Source of the DNA: Neoceratodus forsteri
Taxonomy: Eukaryota > Chordata > Ceratodontiformes > Ceratodontidae
Assembly (NCBI GenBank): GCA_016271365.2
Contig: CM057452.1
Coordinates: 1,239,409,001-1,239,473,000 of the forward strand
Reading direction: 5' to 3'
Length of the DNA stretch: 64,000 nucleotides
Part shown: positions 10,617-22,249 of the stretch, piece by piece
Numbering within the stretch: position 1 is the stretch's first letter
Layout: every line of letters begins with the position of its first letter
Notes under the pieces: model-generated
Databases searched by the model: none
Told to the model about the DNA's origin: nothing
What the model saw: only the letters and a program-made list of their open reading frames with translations
Translations under genes and position numbers: made by a program

Positions 10617-12393
10617 GTTTTTTTTTCAGACTAAGTAAACTTTATTGAAAAAAGGCATTCGATATACATAATGCCACAAACAGTCCAGCAGAGTATGCAT
10701 ACAGAACCAAGTCAGTATCAAACAGACAGACTGCAAAGCAAAATCATTACTATGATATTATAAATGGAATAAGACAAAATAGTCCAACATTCAAGCCAGA
10801 CCCAGCAAATCCATATGCATAGTCTTGCCTGCCTGCCCTCCTTCCCTAAGCCCACAAAAAAAAATCTTCCTCCCTCCCCATTCCCTGGAGACAGACCTAA
10901 CTGAGGAATTAACCCAAACAGAAACAAATGGGGCATATGAATAGAGGAAAAAAAAAGAGAAAAGGGGCATCCAAGTCCTAACTCAATGGGGGTTATCACC
11001 TCTCCAGTACCTCCAGAGGTGAAATTGAGGTAAACAAAGCATGACCGGAGGGAATCCAGTGCAGGGCCTCTCCCACCCGATAGAAGATGGAAGACTATAG
11101 GAACTGACCATCATCTAGCACTGAGTGTCAACGACGTGTAACGAGGCTCCCAGACCTGCTCGTACCTCCTCTTAGAATCAGTCATGTTTGCAATAGCACA
11201 TTCTGCCTGCATACCTCTCAAACTGCTATGAATTTTGCATAGCGCTATAATTTTCACACTCAAATTTACCTTTGCTCTGCATAGGTTTACTGATGTTCCT
11301 CATAATGTTAGAGCTATTTCTGGACACACAAACCATTAAATCATTGAACTAAATTGATAGAAACAGTCCTTATCACTGATTATATGGGGCTCACCATCTG
11401 CAGACATATTATTGTTTAAAATAAGAAAGTGCTACACCTCTGGCACTTTGCTATGATTTTTGAAGGCCAGTGCTATGATTTTTAATGCTGAGAGGTTGAG
11501 AGGTATGTCTGCCTGTAGAGCAAAAAGGATTTCCTGGTACCATTCCAGATAATTGGGAGTGGCCTTATAACAGCAGTGCTGAAGAAGCACTTTCTTGGCA
11601 CAGGCTGAGATGAAGGCAATGCGAGGTATTTGATTACCAATTAATTTTCCAACATAATCCCCCAGGATGCAAATCTGCAGTGTAAAAGCCTGATCAAGTC
11701 CCAATACAGGATCAAAGGGTAGCCTGAAGTCCCCCCAAAAGAGGGCCACCATTTCACAGGTCCAGAAAATATGGAATAGGGACCCAGTATCTTTCTGACA
11801 CCTGGTGCATATATCCAAGGCCAACTTACACATCCTGTGAAGCCTAACTGGGGTATAATACGTGTTGTGTAAAATTTGAAATTCCATGAAGTAGTTTCAG
11901 TCCCACTTAATGTGTTGGTGACTAGCCTTCCATATGCTGAGCCAATCCCAGGGGCCAATCAGGGAGGGAAGAGCCTGATCCCTGGAGTAAAAAAAACTGG
12001 ACTCTGATTCCATGAGGACCTCCTGCAACTTTTCATGATAGAAGGCTAGAGCATGAAATATGGGGGCAGCCAAAATTAGGGTTAGCAACTTGTCCCCAGA
12101 GAATCTGGACCAAGCACCAGAACCAAAGTGCTAAATTAACATATGTCGGATCTGAAAGAACCTGAAACAGATCAATGAGGACCATGCAAAATTCTGATGG
12201 GCCTTCATGAAGGTAAGGAGCTTGCCTTCATGCACCAGATGTTCAACCGAAAAGGTCTCCAGAAAAGGTCAGGCTAACCAAGTCAACATTGGCCCAGCTA
12301 TTTTCAGACTGGGGTTCCCTAGAATGGGTTGACTGATGTTGATGTGGACATTTAGGCCTAGCAAAGAAGAAAGCTGTTTGTGGGCATGGAGAG
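10617..12393 (-). mobile_element. L1-B: 5'-truncated L1 fragment nested in L1-A
   Basis: Minus-strand L1 3' end, starting at a short poly-T at 10618-10626 and bounded by an exact 16-bp duplication. The ORF2 C-terminus is visible at 11887-11517 on the minus strand, with CTRCQKDTGSLFHIFWTC, the Cys/His knuckle typical of L1 C-termini (C-x2-C-x8-H-x4-C). AKKVLLQHCCYKATPNYLEW follows. The remaining tail (…ANMTDSKRRYEQVWEP) is read from about 11200 down to 11100, after the MITE. 10630-11090 is the 3' untranslated region. It is truncated at 12393, so endonuclease and most of the reverse transcriptase are missing. Confidence 0.88.
11210..11507. mobile_element. hAT-like MITE, copy 1, inside L1-B
   Basis: 298 bp, non-coding, flanked by the exact 8-bp repeat TCTGCCTG (11202-11209 and 11508-11515). 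The ends are inverted: CATACCTCTCAA on the left, TTGAGAGGTATG on the right, followed on each side by CTATGA-type sequence. Removing the element and one duplication rejoins the L1-B C-terminal reading frame without a gap (…FALQA then ECAIANM…), so the edges are exact to the base. An 8-bp duplication is the hallmark of hAT-superfamily insertion. Transposase is not encoded. A homologous copy lies at 60895-61185. Confidence 0.85.
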
Positions 12394-13375
12394 TGGGCTT
12401 CTTTAGTCTTAAGGGTTGTCCCAAATACTAACTGATGTTTTCATTGTTTCTGATGGTGTGAGGCATAACTAATTATTTTCCCACAAAGCGTGGCTTTCAA
12501 TACTTTCCAAGCAGTCCCCGCTGATGTATCAGATTTGTTATTATATAAAAGAAATTCACCCACCTCTTTTTTAATCCAGGGTACAAAGTCTAGATCCTTC
12601 AATAAAAGCTGGTCAAGGCACCAGCTTGGTGACTAAATTTGGGGGTTGCCCCATAGCAAATGTAAACACACTAGGCCATGATCAGAAATAAGTATTGATA
12701 AAATAGTGGAATCAACAGTAACCTGAGTAATGGAGGTAGAAGTTAATAAATAATTCTTCCTGCTATAAGAGTGGTGGACAGGGGAATAATAGGACTACCC
12801 TTTATCCCAGGGATGAAAAACTCTCCAAATATCAAGAAACCAGAGTCATGCATTAATAGAGAAAGTGTGGCAGCACCTTTATGGTGTGGTTCAACTGAGG
12901 AATTACTCCTATCAATGATGGGGTCAATTGTAAGACTAAGATCACAGCTACAACTCTTGGTAAATTATCAGGCTAATTAAATGATATTTGTTGGGTTAAA
13001 TTACGAAAAAATACCAGGTCATCATAATTTGGGGCATAAAGATTAATCAGTTGAAGGAGGCTAGAGGGCGTATTCAAACCAATATTTAACTACCTACCCT
13101 GAGGGTCATGAACAATAGAATGGGGTTTCCAGTTCAACTGTTTATGTATCAAAATTGCAACACCATGCTTTTTTGAGGGTGCAGAAGCAGCAATAACCTG
13201 ACCCACCCAGATCTGTTTCAGCCTATCTGTGTCGGCTTCTAATATTTTAGTTTTCTACAGAAAAGCAATATGTGCTTTATTGCATTTAAGGTGTGATAGC
13301 ACCTGCTTACATTCATTGGGCTCATTGAGGCCCCTAACATTCCAAGTATAATATACAATAAGAAAGTCAGCCATT
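12394..13375 (-). pseudogene. L1-A ORF2, endonuclease part
   Basis: On the minus strand, from about 13375 downwards, a decayed APE-type endonuclease can be followed across frames. It starts with a WN-type VRGLNEP block, then HLKCNKAHIAFLQKTK, DTDRLKQIWVGQV and SKKHGVAILIHKQLNW. These are the usual N-terminal landmarks (N, Q-E/K-T, G-G/HGVA) of L1 endonucleases, which nick the target. Frameshifts and stops interrupt it. It joins the RT part at 10600 once L1-B is removed. The first 16 bp of this interval are the right copy of the L1-B duplication. Confidence 0.7.
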
Positions 13376-13862
13376 AGGCAATATCAAAGATGAACAATAA
13401 AAGAAGAACAAGTAAAATGTGTCATGGGACACAAAATCCAGACAATACAAAGCAGGGAATACTATCCACAGCAGCAGCAGGAAATGCAATAAAGATTATT
13501 GTGTATATATATCAAGATTTATGGTTGAGCTACTAGCTGTCCAGCAACCATGTCTCTCAGGAAACAAAATGTGTAAAGACAAGCAATATAAGTAGTAAAT
13601 ACTGCAAGCCATTTAAGGTGGGTAGAGGAAAAAAAAGCCAACTTAAAAACAAAGGTCCCAGGCTACCTCTCTATACACAAGAGCATGTTCCAAACACTGA
13701 GCAGACAGTATCAATATCTTTCAAAACTCAAATGAGTACAAAATAGTATCAAATTCTAATATACTATAGAATATAATACTTAGGATAACAACAGATATAA
13801 CAGAGGAACCTACCAGCGTCCCTCAATCCTTCATTGTTTAAGACATACCCATAGAGAAAGTT
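13376..13862 (-). other. L1-A inter-ORF spacer, part 1
   Basis: A-rich non-coding sequence between ORF2 and ORF1 of L1-A. It has no open frame. It ends with CCATAGAGAAAGTT (13849-13862), the left duplication of SINE copy 1. Confidence 0.45.
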
Positions 13863-14519
13863 TTTTTTGGTCGACTTTATTTATGCCCCCTCTCTGGCCC
13901 CATAGACCTCTCTGTGGCATGGACACACTAGGACTGGCATTTCTCCTGCTCTGCCTGAGGTCCTCGGACCAGACCCCCATCCCGGGAAGCTCACACTCCT
14001 ATACACACTGACCTGACCAACCCCCTGGCTCTGAGTCCTCCAAGATGGGACTGCCAACTCCTGTGGTGCTCTATCTACAAATTAGTAGGTGGCTGGAGTG
14101 AGGGTGAGGTGTCGGGGCCAGTCATAAGGATCTGACATTGAACATGGGTGCTGTCCATGGGTCTCTCCTTCACCTATCTGGGTAACAGGGTTTTTCCATT
14201 TCTCTCTCCTGAAGCGTGGCCATGCAATGGCACCTAGCACATTACAGGAATGATCCTACACCCGCCTGCTGGGCATCCTACCACACCTCTATCTTGTTAG
14301 AAGCCTCTTAGGCTGTGGTGCCCCCAGTCTCCATTGGGAGCCACTGGACACTCAGAGTCCACAACTCACCTTACCCAGGAGAGGAGAGCAGTCCTCCAGA
14401 TTCTCGATCCTTCCCTGCCCCGACCAACTCCAGCATCCCATGTCCATTCTCGAACACAGGTCGCCAGCATGGTGCAAAGTGTGGCATCCAGTGCCTTAAC
14501 CCATAGCTCCGCCGGGCTG
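13863..14519 (-). mobile_element. tRNA-derived SINE, copy 1
   Basis: Minus-strand SINE flanked by exact 14-bp copies of CCATAGAGAAAGTT (13849-13862, 14520-14533). On its own strand it starts GGCAGCCCGGCGGAGC, has an A-box-like region (CTATGGGTTAAGGCACTGG) and a B-box-like GTGTTCGAGAAT, so it looks tRNA-derived and pol III-driven. It shares the internal CATTGCATG block and the GA(A/G)CATCTGGAGGAC(T) block with the other copies. It ends with CATAAATAAAGTCGACC and an A-run. Length is about 657 bp. No coding capacity. Confidence 0.85.
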
Positions 14520-14533
14520 CCATAGAGAAAGTT

Positions 14534-15075
14534 AAATCCAATGGGAAAGAGGCATGGCATAAATACACACATATACAAAAAAAAAATTAGTTATAAAATT
14601 GTAAGCCCCTACATATAGATATATATACAAAACTACACTAGCTATCACATGTATAGTAAAATCACTGCATATACAGTAGTATATAGGGAAGGTAAAATTC
14701 TTCCAGAACAAATATATGGACAGATAGTATAAAGTTAACTAGTGCAGTAAAGATAAAATAAAGATAGAACTAACCTACTATAAATGTAGGGTAACATCAA
14801 ACAGAGACAGTAAAAACACATTCTATGTCCAAATATCAAAAACATAACAAGCCAAACTAGTATAACTTTGTCTAGTAGATTGACCTGTAGAGACTATGAC
14901 TGTAAAGCACATAATTTAACATAAAGAAAATAGAACATTATAAGAAACATAGCAAACTTTTCATAAAGAAAAATTAAGCCTGTATCATCAGTCGGCATGC
15001 TAATATTAGCATCGGTATTAAACATCAGAAAGTGCAGGCACATAGTAGACTATAAAAATAAAGGATGTAAACAGT
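14534..15075 (-). other. L1-A inter-ORF spacer, part 2
   Basis: AT-rich with TATATA-type short runs and no open frame. By position it is the continuation of the L1-A spacer up to the CR1/L2 nest. The right edge is approximate. Confidence 0.4.
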
Positions 15076-15079
15076 TATT

Positions 15080-15745
15080 TTCTACCTCTTCTACCTGGCT
15101 TCACACTGGAGTACACAGCAGAGCCCTGAAATTCAGGCTTTGTGAAAGCAACTCCTCTTCTACCTGGCTTCACACTGGAGTACACAGCAAAGCCCTGAAA
15201 CGCAGGTATTTGCCTTGCCTGAACAACACACTCTTCCTTGGGGGAGCTTGCAGTGTGTACTGTGTTTAAAATTAGTATTTAAGGAATTGAATTTGCTCTC
15301 TGCCCAGTGCAGCAGTGTAACCCTGTGTAATTGTAACCTTAATTAATTTAAATTTGCCAGTGTATCACTGATTGATCTGTTTGCTTGCATGCACCACCTG
15401 TTTATTTACTGAAGTTCTCATATTGCTTCAAGACTGTATTTGGTGCTGGGAGAAGTAGCCTACACGGTGTTTAATTTCAATTTTGAATCTGTGTAGAGCC
15501 CCATTTCATGCATGGTCTTTGTTCTGTCTCTGGCTACCATGATTGTTTCACTGAATCCAGTTCCTTTGTGAAGAGCTCTTGACTCACTCCCTGTATGTCT
15601 CCCTAGACTCTGTGAAAGCAACTCCTCTTCTACCTGGTTTCACACTGGAGTACATAGCAGAGCCCTGAAACACAGATACTTGCCATGCCTGAACAGCACA
15701 CCCTTCCTTGGTGGAGCTTGCAGTGTGTACTGTGTTGGCCCATCG
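15080..15745 (+). repeat. Repeated monomer upstream of the CR1 element
   Basis: The block GTGAAAGCAACTCCTCTTCT followed by ACCTGG(C/T)TTCACACTGGAG occurs at about 15143 and again at about 15603. A partial copy (TCTTCTACCTGGCTTCACAC) sits at 15086. The two full copies share about 120 bp ending GCTTGCAGTGTGTACTGTG and are about 460 bp apart. This could be a tandem-monomer 5' region of the CR1 element (inference). Confidence 0.6.
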
Positions 15746-16113
15746 ATGCTGTGCATTGACTGCCCCACCCACCCTGGGCTGACCCTGCATTTATTTGGGC
15801 TTGTGGTCACGTGATGCTGTCATGCGTCCTGCCTTGAGTTTTATAAATCCCATTTAGCAAGTAATACACTTTAACCATGAGGAGTCACTAGTGAGTATTA
15901 ATTGCTACCTAATTCCCTAGCTACTCTATCTCTCCAACTACCCTCTTTTGTTCCTCTACCCCCAAGTGTTATCCTCCTCTTTCCTTCTTTCATTACTTGT
16001 TTTCCATCTGACTCGAGGCAGCTTTGAACTCCAAGCCTTCTACACTAAAGGCAGCTGCCCTACTTCTGCACTATTCCTGAGGCTCTACTGTCCCTTATAC
16101 TTCTGCACCTATT

Positions 16114-16518
16114 ATGCACAGGAACAGGAAGCGCATCCTTAGGATCAAGAGAACAGTTGCACGGGAGTCTGAGCTGGACGTCATTGTCCACCTAGGGACA
16201 AATGACTTAGCTCATCATAAAATTAGAGCAGTGCAGAAGGACTTTGTAGAGTTGGGGAGGGGCAAGACAGCACATACAGTATCCTTCAGAGGTGCTGCCT
16301 GTCAGTGGCATGGTGAGGCGAAGGTACTTTGCACCATGCAGTTTAACAAATGGTTGAAAATGGTGTGGAGCACAGGGTTTAGCTCAGCTGGGGTTCCACC
16401 TGGAGGGACACCAGCCTATACTAACAGGATGGTCTGCATCTGTCCAGGAAGGGAACAAGTCTTTAGCAATCGGTTTACTTCATGGCAAGCCTTTAAACTA
16501 GTCAAGGGGAGGCAATGA
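16114..16518 (+). pseudogene. CR1 ORF1, esterase-like (SGNH-type) remnant
   Basis: 134 codons starting MHRNRKRILRIKRTVARES. LDVIVHLGTNDLAHHKI is the conserved GTND block of the esterase-like domain found in CR1 ORF1 proteins; the ending has TNRMVCICPGREQV and then LVKG. The upstream part with the nucleophile block is not in the same frame, so the protein is incomplete. In CR1 this protein accompanies the RNA; its exact chemistry is not established. Odd codons and a likely frame slip in the middle (EAKVLCTMQ) suggest decay. Confidence 0.65.
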
Positions 16519-16689
16519 TAAGCAGCGGAAAATCCCAGCCTCCCCTACAAAACAGGGTACTAAATGAGAAAAGACCAAGGTAGAAAGGTCAGTGGGATGT
16601 CACAGAAGGCTGCAAAGCCATCAAAAATGGAGTATAATGAGCACCAATGCCTGGGAATCTGGGTAACAAGCTTCCTGAATAGTAGCCTT

Positions 16690-18960
16690 GATGGAGGAAG
16701 ACCTGATATAGTGGAGAACACAAACATGGCACACACAGAACCATGACTGGGACTTAAACATACCAGGATACACTATCTACAGGAGGGAAGGAGGGCAAAA
16801 GAGGAGGAAGCTCTAAAGAAGAAATCAAAGCAACAGAACAAAGGGTAAACAGGGAGGAGAAAGAGCACTGTGGGTCAATTCTGAGGCAGGCAATGACACC
16901 ACAATCCGCACAGGTTGTATACAGACCACCTCTCAGGGGAGGAAATGGACAAGGAAATGATAGAAAGTATACTTAGAAAGCAGATAAAGGGGAAATATTG
17001 CTGATGGGGCGATCTGAATATGCAGATGTTAACTGAGTGCAGCTGAAGCAGCAAATAGAGTGGGTTATTAGATGCCCTGCAGGGGCCATGCCAGACAACT
17101 GTATTGGAGCCCACTGGGGAGCAATCTTAGACCTGGTCTTCAAATGGAGATAAGAAGGATCACAGATGTAGAAGTGGTAGCTATCCAGGGAACTAGCACC
17201 ACCCCAACAGTATGGTTCACAATAAACACAGCAATAGAGCCAAGCCACACAAAGACAAAGGTGCTGGATTTTAGAGGCTGACTTTTCCAAATGGGTGAGT
17301 GCCTAAGGAATGCACTAGCAAAGGGCAGGAAGGAGGTGGAAGAACAATAGGGAATAATAAAAACTGCCATCACAGAGGTAACAAGCCTTGTAAAAGCAAA
17401 TAAACAAAGCGAAACAAGGTAAGACACCACTATGGTTCTCAAAAAGTGGCAGTGAAGGTTCAAGAGAAAAAGAAAGCATTCAGGAAAGTACAAGGAATCA
17501 CAGAAGGAACAGGACAGAACTGTATCAGTTAAAGCAAAAGAAGCTGGAAAGGCAGTCAGAACAGCAAAGGCCCAAACCGAGAAAAGATAGCCAACTCAGT
17601 TAAGAGGGGATAAAACCTTTATAGGTACATCAGGAGTGAAGGAAGACAAGGGAGGGATAGTAGAGGCTTAATAAAGGGAAGGGTGGGCAGAGGTGACTGT
17701 GAAAAGGCAGAGATACTAAACAAATATTTTTGCTCAGTATTTACAAAGGAAGAGGCGCAATTTAAAAACAAACAGTAGAAACACTCTGGATACAGAAGGA
17801 TAACAGCCCATTTACAGAAGAAAGGGTTCTGAAAGAGCACTTAAAACTGAAGGTGGACAAAGCAAGGGGCCTGATGGGATATCATCCCAGAATTCAAAAG
17901 AACTAAGGTAGAACTAGTGACACACCACTGACTACCCTCTTTAACAAATCATGGGAGATGGGGTGGTACTAAAGAGGACTGGGAGGAGGGCAGATGTGAT
18001 TCCATTCACAAAAAGTGGGAGCAAGGCAGAAGCAGGAAACTATGGACCTGTTAGTTTAACTTCAGTGGTAGGGAAATGATGGAATCACAACTGAAGGAAA
18101 GAATTGTTGAGTATCTAGAGGCCAGGGGGCACAGGACCCAGCGCAGCATGGATTCCACAGCGGAAGGTCATGCCAGACAAATCTGATAGATTTCTTTGAC
18201 TGGGTGACCAAAGTAGTTGATCAGGGAGGGCTGTGGACATGGCCTATAGACTTTAGCAAGGCATTTGACACGATTACACAAAAGATTGTAATATACTGGG
18301 ATTTAGCCAGCCAGGAGTGGGTCCCAAGATGACAGCCTGGGTAAAGAGGTAGCTGGGAGAATAGGACACAGAGAGTAATAGTAAATGAAGTCCACTCTGA
18401 AAAAGGGGGTTAGTAATGTGGGTACCACAGGGTTCAGTATAGGACCGGTCCTCTTCAATGTCTTTATAAGCGACATTGCAGAGGGACTGAAAGAAAGGTA
18501 TGTCTCTTTGCAGATGACACAAAAGATCTGCAACAGAGTTGATACAGCAATGGCGTGGAAAGGATGAGAAAGGGACTTGCAAGGTTAGAGGAATGGTCAA
18601 ATGTGGCAGCTTGGATTCATTGCTAAGAAGTGCAAGGAATGCACCTGGGAAACAAAAACCAGGGAGGACTACAATGGGGGTGAGATACTAACAACAACAA
18701 AAATGGAAAGGGATCTGGAATAGTCATATCAGATGACCTAAAGGTGGGCAAGCAATGTGAGAGGGCAGCAAGGAGGGCTGGGGGAATACTGGGATGCATA
18801 GGGGAGGCATCACCAGTAGAAAACAAGAAGTTATTATCCCTCTGTACAGACAGCTGGCGAGACCACATCTGAGTACTGCGTGCAGTTCTGAGACCCAATC
18901 TCCACACAAAGACATAGACAGGATGGAAGCTGTCCAGAGGAGGCAACTAAAATGGTGCAG
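16690..18960 (+). pseudogene. CR1 ORF2, endonuclease and reverse transcriptase remnants
   Basis: Highly broken. Traceable pieces include a KLKVDKARGPDGI block near 17850 and a NYGPVSLTSV block near 18040 (CR1 consensus NYRPVSLTS). A DFSKAFDT-like motif A lies near 18250. VFISDIAEGLKERYVSL lies at about 18460-18510, followed by a ruined catalytic box where the Asp-Asp should be, then the ICNRVDTAMAW region. Late CR1 blocks (RPHLSTACSSETQSPHKDIDR at about 18860) follow. There are dozens of stops and shifts. It encoded the nicking endonuclease and reverse transcriptase. Confidence 0.75.
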
Positions 18961-19901
18961 GGTCTGCACCGGGAAGACATATGAAAGAGACTTAGAGCTT
19001 AATATGTATAGCCTCGAGGAAAGAAGGAGAGGGGACAATGATAGAAACTTTCAAGCTACCTCAAAGGGAATCAACAAAGTCCAAGAGGGTAGCATCTTTC
19101 AAAAAGAGGTGTGCAAGAACAAAGGGGCACAATTTGAAGATAGAAGAGGTGGCTCAGAGGTAATTTAAGAGTATTTTCACAGAGGGTTGTGGATGTATGG
19201 AGCGGCTTCGAGGAGGAAGTTGTGGAGTCAAACAGTGGTGGAATTCAAGCATGGGACAGTCATAAGACAATTCTAGGGGTGGGGGAGGAAGAAGTACGCT
19301 GCTGGTTGCTCAAGGATCTGCAGCTTATCCATCAGGTAGGAAATGGAGCAGACTGCGGGCCAGCGGTCCTTATCTGCCGTCAAATTCTATGTTTCTATGT
19401 TTCTATTCTACCTTCTGTCCTAGCAGGACAGAACTGCAGAAGCTGATACCAGCCACCCCACCCCTAAACTTGAGAATCTGTCCTGAGCTCTCTCACTAGC
19501 TTCCCTGTTTGTTGTTTGTTTCATTTTTGCGAAATAACAACAAAACAAAATACAAAAGCAGTACAAAAGTGATCTTGATCTCCTCAACCCACCTCTGCAA
19601 GTTCAATTTGAAACTTTTGGGATAAAGCCCCAGTAACCCTCTCTCCCAACCATGAACAACTCACTTAGACCTGACAAGAAATCGCCCATACCCTTTCCCT
19701 CTTACTCCTCCTTACTTTCTTCCTACTCTCTCCTTCCCTTCCTGCACTCACCCAAGCCCCACTGTCTCTATAATTGACTACCTCATAATACTCTGCACCT
19801 TCCCCTTTAGACTTTCCACCTCCTCCCACTCTCCCCATCTTATATCTGTCTGTCCCCCTCTCACCTCCCCCTACATCTCTCCCAGCATCTTACCACAGCA
19901 G

Positions 19902-20700
19902 ATGTTAACCTTTGTTTCCCTAATCAGGGCCACCCGACCTACTCCCAACATTGCATTTCACACTTGGAGATATAGGCTCCCTACAACCTATTCATTCCTC
20001 CTCCTCACCCTCCTCCTCTTCTCTAGGGATGCTGAATGCAACCCTGGCCCCAAAGCCATACTCACCCCCTCAACTTACACAAAGGCCTATATATCACCTA
20101 TATCAACATCAGAAGTCTCCTGTCCAAGACTGACCTTCTAACTTGCTGGATAGCTGAGCAAGCTCCGGATATACTATGTCAAGCAGAAACCTGGCACTCT
20201 GCTAAAACCCTTGACTCCTCCCTCACTCTCCCAAACTACACTATACACAGGCAGTACAATGGTGAAAGAGCTGGTAGTATAGCTATCTACATAAAATAGC
20301 CACTCGTGAGCTCAGTTACTCACAATGAAGCTCGCCCCAAATCCCATAAACTCCTTATGGTTGAACATTCCCTTCCTGCCTTACTACCACTTTTCCTAGG
20401 TGTGCTCTACACCTCTCCCCTCTTATCCTGAGACTCCCTCATCACCACCCTTACCACTCTGCCTGACCTAGCATCCAGAGGGGAACTGGTCCTTGTAGGT
20501 GATTTAAACTTGGACTGGCTATCCCTCTCCTCAAAAGCTCACACCTCCAAAATCAAGTCCCTTAATTTCACCCAATTGATCAATAAACCCACCCACTACT
20601 ACCCCCACTCCCAAAACCATTCCTTTTTAGACTGGATTCTTACCTCACATCCTCACAGAATAACCTCCTCCGGTGTCCTCCTAATGCACTAAGCAACCAC
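19902..20700 (+). pseudogene. L2-A ORF2 N-terminus and endonuclease
   Basis: 19902-20141 opens with MLTFVSLIRATRPTP, a hydrophobic run TYSFLLLTLLLFSR, then DAECNPGP at 20028-20051. A one-base slip near 20080 moves to the frame with YINIRSLLSK, PDILCQAETWHS and, after a stop at 20297, VGDLNLDWLS and LDWILTSHPHRI. These are APE-endonuclease landmarks (N, E-T-W, G-D-x-N-x-D-W). The DxExNPGP block matches the 2A ribosome-skipping consensus apart from Ala in place of Val/Ile. Similar blocks are known at the ORF2 start of CR1/L2-type LINEs. Confidence 0.72.
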
Positions 20701-21325
20701 TGTATTATTTATTGTATCAAGAATTGCAACTGCCCAAATCTGCTCCCAAGTACATCAACACTCACCCTCTAAACATGTTGGAAACTGACACCCTCCTAAA
20801 CAGTCTATTCCAAGCCAACTGGCTACCTGTCAGCTCAGCCCCTGATGTTGACATGGCCCTATCTAGATTTCTACATGCCTTTATAAATATCTGGGATGTC
20901 CATGCCCCTCTGAAAAAGTCCAGGTTCAAGAAGTGGCACCACCCCTGGATCACCGCACCCGTCCTCTCCAAATGCAATGAAAGAGACAAGGCTTGATTGT
21001 ACTTTAAATCCAACCCTCAGAGTAGGCAAGCTTTTAACACCCTCCATAATGCCTGCATGAAGACCATAAGAAAAGCAAAGGCAGACTACTTTAGGGCACA
21101 ACTCTCACTTGCTAAGCCCCCTCAGTTCTGGAAAGTTGTGCACACACACTCCTTGACCCACCAGCCCAGCCCTGCACCCCATAATTCAAAAGTCACAGCC
21201 AACCAGTCACTGACCTGACCCGTGCCTCGGAAATCCTCAAACAGTTTTTTATTTCCTGTGCCATACCGCATGGCTACCCCTCCTTCCCCAGTCCCACCAC
21301 CACCTCCTCCCCTTACAATGACTTC

Positions 21326-22249
21326 ATGTTCGTCTCCTTTATTGAACGCGAGGTTCACAAAGCCCTACACTCGCTTAACCCTGCAAAGAACAGCCCAGAT
21401 GGGAGTCACCCCAAGCTCCTGCAGATCTCGGCTCCTACGATTGCCAAGCCCCTTACAGATCTCCTTAACCTCTCTTTTTCTACAGGAACAGTTCTGCTAA
21501 CTTGGAAACTGGCCTGTTTAATTCCCCTTCACAAAGGGGATGACCCCTCCTTGCCAGGCAATTATAGGCCGATCTTGCTCCTCCCAGCCCTAGCCAAACT
21601 ACAAGAATCCTTGGCCCACACCCTACTAGCTGACTACCTTACAACATATAACATCCTCTCATCCCACCAGTCTGCCTTCAGGAAACACCATTCCACAATT
21701 TCTTCCCACCTGCGAGTTACCAACCATATCCAAATTGCCTCCAACCAAGGCTTCCTTACAGCAGCAGTGTTTGTCGATTTAGCCAAGGCATTTGACTCTG
21801 TATCCCATACTCTTCTCCTACAGAAGCTTGAGGCAGCTGAACTCACCCCCATCACTGTAAGGTGGTTTCAATCCATCTATCTCTCCACTGGATTTCAGTC
21901 TGTTAGAATCACTGATACCACATCACCCCTCCCTATCCTGGCAGGCATCCCTCAAGGCTCTCTTGTCAGCCCCATCTTCTTCTCCCTTTTCATTAACAAC
22001 CTTCCCTCTTCCTGCACCAGTTCAACAGTACACATGTATGCAGGCAACACCATCCTCTTTACCTCCAGTTCCAACCTGCTTGAAGTCCAAGCTTCCCTAC
22101 AAAGCGACTTTGACAACATTCAGTGCTGGTTCAGCCAAAGCCAACTGAAACTAAACACTACCAAAACTGTTTCCACTGTTTTAGGCACTGCCCAGAAACT
22201 TAGCCATACCACCTCCCCCCATCACCTCCTTCGAAGGCTCCCCACTTGA
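21326..22249 (+). pseudogene. L2-A reverse transcriptase
   Basis: 307 open codons. Palm motifs in order: IPLHKGDDPSLPGNYRPILL (about residues 70-90), HQSAFRKHHST (RT2), AVFVDLAKAFDSVSHTLLL (motif A), GIPQGSLVSPIFFSLFINNL (motif B), and HMYAGNTILF where the family has YADDT. Both the invariant motif-C Asp residues are therefore lost (Ala-Gly-Asn-Thr), so the copy is catalytically dead although its frame is open. WFSQSQLKLNTTKT follows. A frameshift after 22240 leads to YKYLGIWLDSH in another frame (about 22262-22300). L2 family by motif. Confidence 0.85.

Larger units (their letters stand above)
15746..19410 (+). mobile_element. CR1 retrotransposon, nearly full length, decayed
   Basis: The 3' end is diagnostic: AATTCTATGTTTCTATGTTT at 19383-19402, the ATTCTATG-type terminal repeat of CR1. 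It follows a typical CR1 tail with GGAAATGGAGCAGACTGCGG. Coding remnants of ORF1 (16114-16518) and ORF2 (about 16690-18960) are in the right order upstream. The CR1 family copies itself by target-primed reverse transcription. This copy has far more stops than the L2 elements around it. The 5' limit is uncertain and may include the repeated monomers from 15080. Confidence 0.82.
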
